The notes under the pieces were generated by a model, which worked only from the letters and a program-made list of their open reading frames with translations, made no database searches and was not told the origin of the DNA. 9,458 nucleotides of DNA from Thiomonas sp. (GTDB lineage Bacteria; Pseudomonadota; Gammaproteobacteria; Burkholderiales; Burkholderiaceae_C): positions 1 through 9,458 of the forward strand of contig DAIDHU010000555.1 in the NCBI GenBank assembly GCA_027451915.1. The letters run 5' to 3'. Made by a program: the position numbers and the translations under genes. This document shows positions 7,225 to 9,458 of this stretch, one piece after another. The first letter of the stretch is position 1, and each line of letters begins with the position of its first letter.

Positions 7225-7944
7225 TCAATCGCGAATTGTAGGCAGCGCGCGCGCCGCGCCCGCGGCGAGCACCAGGGCCAGCAGGCTCAGCAGCACCACG
7301 GGGGCGTAGCCCAGGCGCGAGGCCAGCCAGGCGTAGGGGGTGAGGCCCGCGGCCGGCTGCACGCTGCCCAGCAATACGCCGGCGGTGTAGGGCGCCAGCT
7401 GGCCGGTGACCCGCCCGCGGGCGTCAATGATCGCCGTGATGCCCGTGTTGGTGGAGCGGATGCTGGGCAACTGGAACTCCAGGGAGCGCATGCGGGCGAT
7501 CTGCAAGTGCTGGGGCAGGGCGATGGTGTCGCCGAACCAGGCCAGGTTGGTGAGGTTGGCGATCACGTTCGGGGCCTGCGAGGGCGACGCGAAACGTTGC
7601 GCCAGCTGTTCGCCGAACAGATCCTCGTAGCAGATGGTGGGGGCGATGCGCCTGCCCTGCACCGGGAAGGAGGGCTGGTCGAGGGTGCCGCGGGCGAAGT
7701 CGCCCAGGGGCATGTTCATCAGGCGCACGAACCAGTGGAAACCGTAGGGGATGAACTCGCCGAAGGGCACCAGGTGCGCCTTGTCGTAGCGGTAGGGCCG
7801 GGCGCCGCCCATCCCGATCACGCTGTTGGTATAGCCGTTCGCGCCTCGGGTCAGGGGAATGCCCACCAGCGCGCGCGCGCCGTGCTCGCGCAGGGCGCCT
7901 TGCAAGCGGTCGAGGTAATGGGGCGGGAGCTCATCGGGCAGCAC
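7225..7944 (-). CDS. Lnt C-terminal fragment: nitrilase-type catalytic domain without its Glu
   Basis: This open segment begins at a possible GTG (codon 297 of the full gene) and holds most of the carbon-nitrogen-hydrolase-like domain: Lys351 in YDKAHLVPFGEF, Glu359, and Cys401-Tyr402-Glu403 in TICYEDLFGE. These match E. coli Lys335, Glu343, Cys387, Tyr388 and Glu389. A final membrane helix near the C-terminus follows. The catalytic Glu (Glu292, in TPETALP) lies between the amber codon and this GTG, with no ATG or GTG in between. Re-initiation here could not restore the triad. I see no good ribosome-binding site and doubt it is translated separately. Confidence 0.45.
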   Translation of the reverse strand: MLPDELPPHYLDRLQGALREHGARALVGIPLTRGANGYTNSVIGMGGARPYRYDKAHLVPFGEFIPYGFHWFVRLMNMPLGDFARGTLDQPSFPVQGRRIAPTICYEDLFGEQLAQRFASPSQAPNVIANLTNLAWFGDTIALPQHLQIARMRSLEFQLPSIRSTNTGITAIIDARGRVTGQLAPYTAGVLLGSVQPAAGLTPYAWLASRLGYAPVVLLSLLALVLAAGAARALPTIRD

Positions 7945-7989
7945 GGGCAGCGCGGTCTCCGGGGTGACGATGAGGTCGGCGCGCAGGCG

Positions 7990-7992
7990 CTA
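7990..7992 (-). other. In-frame TAG at lnt codon 281
   Basis: The minus strand reads GGC TGG CTG TAG CGC CTG CGC, between the membrane domain and the catalytic Glu292. One base change from CAG (Gln), GAG (Glu), AAG (Lys) or TGG (Trp) would give it. TAG ends the ygjP-like gene in this same window, so it appears to be an ordinary stop codon in this organism. Confidence 0.9.
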
Positions 7993-8832
7993 CAGCCACC
8001 CGCCGTACAGGTGCAGGGTCGGCGTCAGGCGCTCGGGGCGGAATTTCTCGCTTTGCGCGATGTCGCCTTGCAGCAGGGCCACGCGCAGCGGCGCGCCGTC
8101 GGCGTGGGTCCAGCGCAGCTGTCCCACGCGCGCGGCGCCCAGCGCCAGGCCGAGCAGCAGCGCCACCGCCACGGCGGTGCCGCGCAGGCTGAGCTGGCTG
8201 GACAGCCCCAGCAAGGCGGCCACCAGCACGGTGAGAAAGCCCACGCCGTAGCCACCCAGCAGCGGCGCGACGCCGGCCAGCGGGCCGCCGACCTGGCTGT
8301 AGCCCACCGCCAGCCAGGGAAAGCCGGTGAATACCGTGCCGCGCAGCACTTCGGCCAGGGTCCAGGCGCCCGCCAGCGCCAGCGCGGCGCCCAGGCCCCG
8401 GGCCAGCGGCCAGGCTCCCCGCCCGGCGGGCGGCGCCAGGGCCGCGGCCAGCGCGCAGCCCAGCGCCGGGTACAGCGCCAGGTACAGACTGAACAGCAGC
8501 ACCGCGGCGCCGGCCAGCAAGCCCGGCATGCCACCGTACACCGCCATGCTGATGTACAGCCACCAGATGCCGGTGGCGAACCAGCCCAGGCCGAAGCCCA
8601 GGCCCAGCAGCGCGCCCCGGCGCGCGCGCGCGCCGGCGGCCTGCAGCGGGGTGTGCCACAACAGCGCCGCGAAGGCGGCCAGCGCCACCACGGCCAGGCC
8701 GGCGGCGTGTTCGCGCCCGAAGCTCCAGGCCAGCAGCCCGCCCAGCGGTGGAGCCAGCCAATGGGCGCGCCCCAGCGCGCGCGCCAGCAGTCCGGTGCGC
8801 GGCGGGGACTTCACGGATATCGACTCAGGCAT
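7990..8832 (-). CDS. Lnt N-terminal fragment: membrane domain, truncated
   Basis: This 280-residue product is what normal termination at the amber codon would yield. It contains about six hydrophobic helices (roughly residues 22-37, 43-60, 72-97, 103-133, 147-162 and 185-212) and the Lnt-typical segment FTGFPWLAVGYSQ (168-180). A further hydrophobic segment lies at about 218-233. It ends just after VALLQGDIAQSEKF (251-264), which opens the periplasmic nitrilase-like domain. It therefore lacks every catalytic residue and should be inactive on its own. Confidence 0.7.
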   Translation of the reverse strand: MPESISVKSPPRTGLLARALGRAHWLAPPLGGLLAWSFGREHAAGLAVVALAAFAALLWHTPLQAAGARARRGALLGLGFGLGWFATGIWWLYISMAVYGGMPGLLAGAAVLLFSLYLALYPALGCALAAALAPPAGRGAWPLARGLGAALALAGAWTLAEVLRGTVFTGFPWLAVGYSQVGGPLAGVAPLLGGYGVGFLTVLVAALLGLSSQLSLRGTAVAVALLLGLALGAARVGQLRWTHADGAPLRVALLQGDIAQSEKFRPERLTPTLHLYGGWL

Positions 8833-9370
8833 CGCCTCTTCCTCCGCCCTGCGCATAGGGATCGCCGATGCCCAGCCCGGCGAGGATGTCGCGTTCGGCC
8901 TGCTCCATGCGCAGAGCCTGGGCATTGCGCAGGTGGTCCCAGCCCAGCGCATGCAGCACCCCGTGCACCACCAGGTGCGCATAGTGGGACGGCAAGGCCT
9001 TGCCCTGCGCGTGCGCCTCCTGGGCGACCACGCTGTCGCACAGCACGATGTCGGCCACCGGCGGCCAGGCCTGGTAGGCGAAGGTCAGTACGTTGGTGGC
9101 GTAGTCCCGGTGCCGGAATTCCCGGTTCAGGCGCCGGCCTTCGTCCGCTTCCACGAAACGCAGCGTGATGCAGGCCGGCTGCCGAGGCACCGGCGGCGCG
9201 CGGCTGGTGTCGGGCCCGCGGCGCAGCGCCGCGCGGACCCAGCGCGCCAGCAGGTGGCGGGGCAGTTGCGCGCGATGTTCGCGGCTGGCGAACTGCACGG
9301 ACAGCTCCAGGGCGGGAGCCGGGCGAGGTGCCGGGCGCGCGGCGGCGGGCCGCGCCGGGGCCGCGCTCAC
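8825..9370 (-). CDS. ybeY: Endoribonuclease YbeY, rRNA maturation factor
   Basis: A 181-residue zinc-dependent endoribonuclease needed for 16S rRNA 3'-end maturation and ribosome quality control in the cytoplasm. The diagnostic H-x3-H-x5-H zinc site is HGVLHALGWDH, with His136, His140 and His146. The family block RDYATNVLTF (88-97) precedes it. The first 20 residues are Ala/Pro/Arg-rich and poorly conserved. The start is GTG at 9368-9370, sharing GTGA with the phoH stop, which implies translational coupling. The stop TGA at 8825-8827 overlaps the lnt start. Length is slightly above the E. coli protein (about 155), mainly because of the N-terminal extension. Confidence 0.94.
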   Translation of the reverse strand: MSAAPARPAAARPAPRPAPALELSVQFASREHRAQLPRHLLARWVRAALRRGPDTSRAPPVPRQPACITLRFVEADEGRRLNREFRHRDYATNVLTFAYQAWPPVADIVLCDSVVAQEAHAQGKALPSHYAHLVVHGVLHALGWDHLRNAQALRMEQAERDILAGLGIGDPYAQGGGRGDA

Positions 9371-9458
9371 GATGCCGCGCGGCCCCGACGGGGCCGGGAG
9401 CTCGCGGAACCCGCGGCGGCCTCGCCCGCCTGCGCACGCTCGTAGGCCTCGACGATGC
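9367..9458 (-). CDS. phoH: PhoH-like ATPase, C-terminal end only
   Basis: The right edge carries 29 codons of a frame ending in TGA at 9367-9369. The peptide starts IVEAYERA, which resembles the usual end of PhoH-family proteins (PhoH/YbeZ, a cytoplasmic P-loop ATPase), and ends in a basic Ala/Arg/Ser-rich tail. The identity rests mainly on position, since phoH directly upstream of ybeY is a widely conserved pair. The ATPase motifs would lie outside the window. Confidence 0.7.
   Translation of the reverse strand, partial: IVEAYERAQAGEAAAGSASSRPRRGRAAS
9380..9396 (-). other. Perfect hairpin at the phoH end, just before the ybeY start
   Basis: CGGCCCC and GGGGCCG form a 7-base-pair stem with a 3-base loop inside the last codons of phoH, ending 9 bases before the ybeY GTG. 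It covers the place where a ybeY ribosome-binding site would be expected, and none is otherwise visible. Ribosomes finishing phoH would melt it, consistent with coupling through the shared GTGA. Confidence 0.5.

Larger units (their letters stand above)
7225..8832 (-). pseudogene. lnt: Apolipoprotein N-acyltransferase interrupted by one in-frame amber codon
   Basis: Read through a single TAG at codon 281, this is a full-length Lnt of 535 codons, close to the E. coli protein (512). Lnt is a polytopic inner-membrane enzyme that adds the third acyl chain to the N-terminal Cys of lipoproteins, using phospholipid as donor. Both halves are in the same frame with no insertion or deletion, and conservation continues on either side of the stop. 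The start ATG at 8830-8832 has a strong GGAGGA ribosome-binding site and overlaps the end of ybeY by 8 bases. The gene is labelled a pseudogene because a functional product would need readthrough or suppression. A sequencing error or a fresh point mutation are alternatives, and the lack of other decay favours one of them. The adjacent beta-propeller lipoprotein is a natural class of substrate. Confidence 0.85.

Noticed and set aside
7990..7992. Genome-wide recoding of TAG (for example as pyrrolysine or glutamine)
   Set aside because: The ygjP-like gene ends at TAG exactly where family homology ends, and TGA ends all other genes whose 3' end is visible. A single internal TAG does not support recoding.
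7507..9168. 553-codon plus-strand open frame opposite lnt and ybeY
   Set aside because: Antisense shadow with repetitive Gln/Arg/Ala/Gly composition. The opposite strand carries recognisable Lnt and YbeY motifs.
1..9458. Mobile element, CRISPR array, tRNA or a novel defence system
   Set aside because: No transposase, direct-repeat array, tRNA-like fold or unexplained gene is visible. Apart from the lipoprotein, the content is a conserved housekeeping cluster.

Overview
The window is very GC-rich and every gene I can support lies on the minus strand. Read 5' to 3' along that strand (window right to left), the order is phoH (C-terminal tail only), ybeY, lnt, glyQ, glyS, gmhB, plsC-like acyltransferase and ygjP-like metalloprotease. 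After a gap of about 220 bases comes a large lipoprotein gene that runs off the left edge. This order, the protein sequences and the base composition point to a betaproteobacterium, most likely Burkholderiales. It is a core chromosomal housekeeping and envelope cluster. I see no tRNA, rRNA, insertion sequence, phage gene, CRISPR array or defence gene.

Right part (about 7225-9458): the PhoH tail overlaps ybeY by 4 bases and ybeY overlaps lnt by 8, which suggests tight translational coupling. PhoH is an ATPase, YbeY an rRNA-maturation endoribonuclease, and Lnt the inner-membrane apolipoprotein N-acyltransferase. The corC gene often found between ybeY and lnt in related bacteria is absent here. 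The most striking point in the window is an in-frame TAG at codon 281 of lnt. It separates the membrane domain from the complete catalytic half, and the frame is otherwise intact over 535 codons.

Middle part (about 4027-7158): glyQ and glyS encode the alpha and beta chains of the bacterial tetrameric glycyl-tRNA synthetase. Both look intact.

Left-centre part (about 1854-4003): gmhB (heptose bisphosphate phosphatase for the LPS core), a PlsC-type 1-acylglycerol-3-phosphate acyltransferase, and a YgjP/DUF45-type zinc metallopeptidase follow with gaps of 16-34 bases, so they are probably co-transcribed with glyQS. Together the operon mixes translation (ybeY, glyQS) with envelope building (lnt, gmhB, plsC).

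Left edge (1-1634): a lipoprotein of at least 544 residues. It has a Cys followed by eleven glycines, a Pro/Ala-rich linker, a small two-cysteine beta domain and a YVTN/lactonase-type beta-propeller. It probably has its own promoter in the gap at 1635-1853. Long plus-strand open frames cover much of the window, but they are antisense shadows created by the high GC content.
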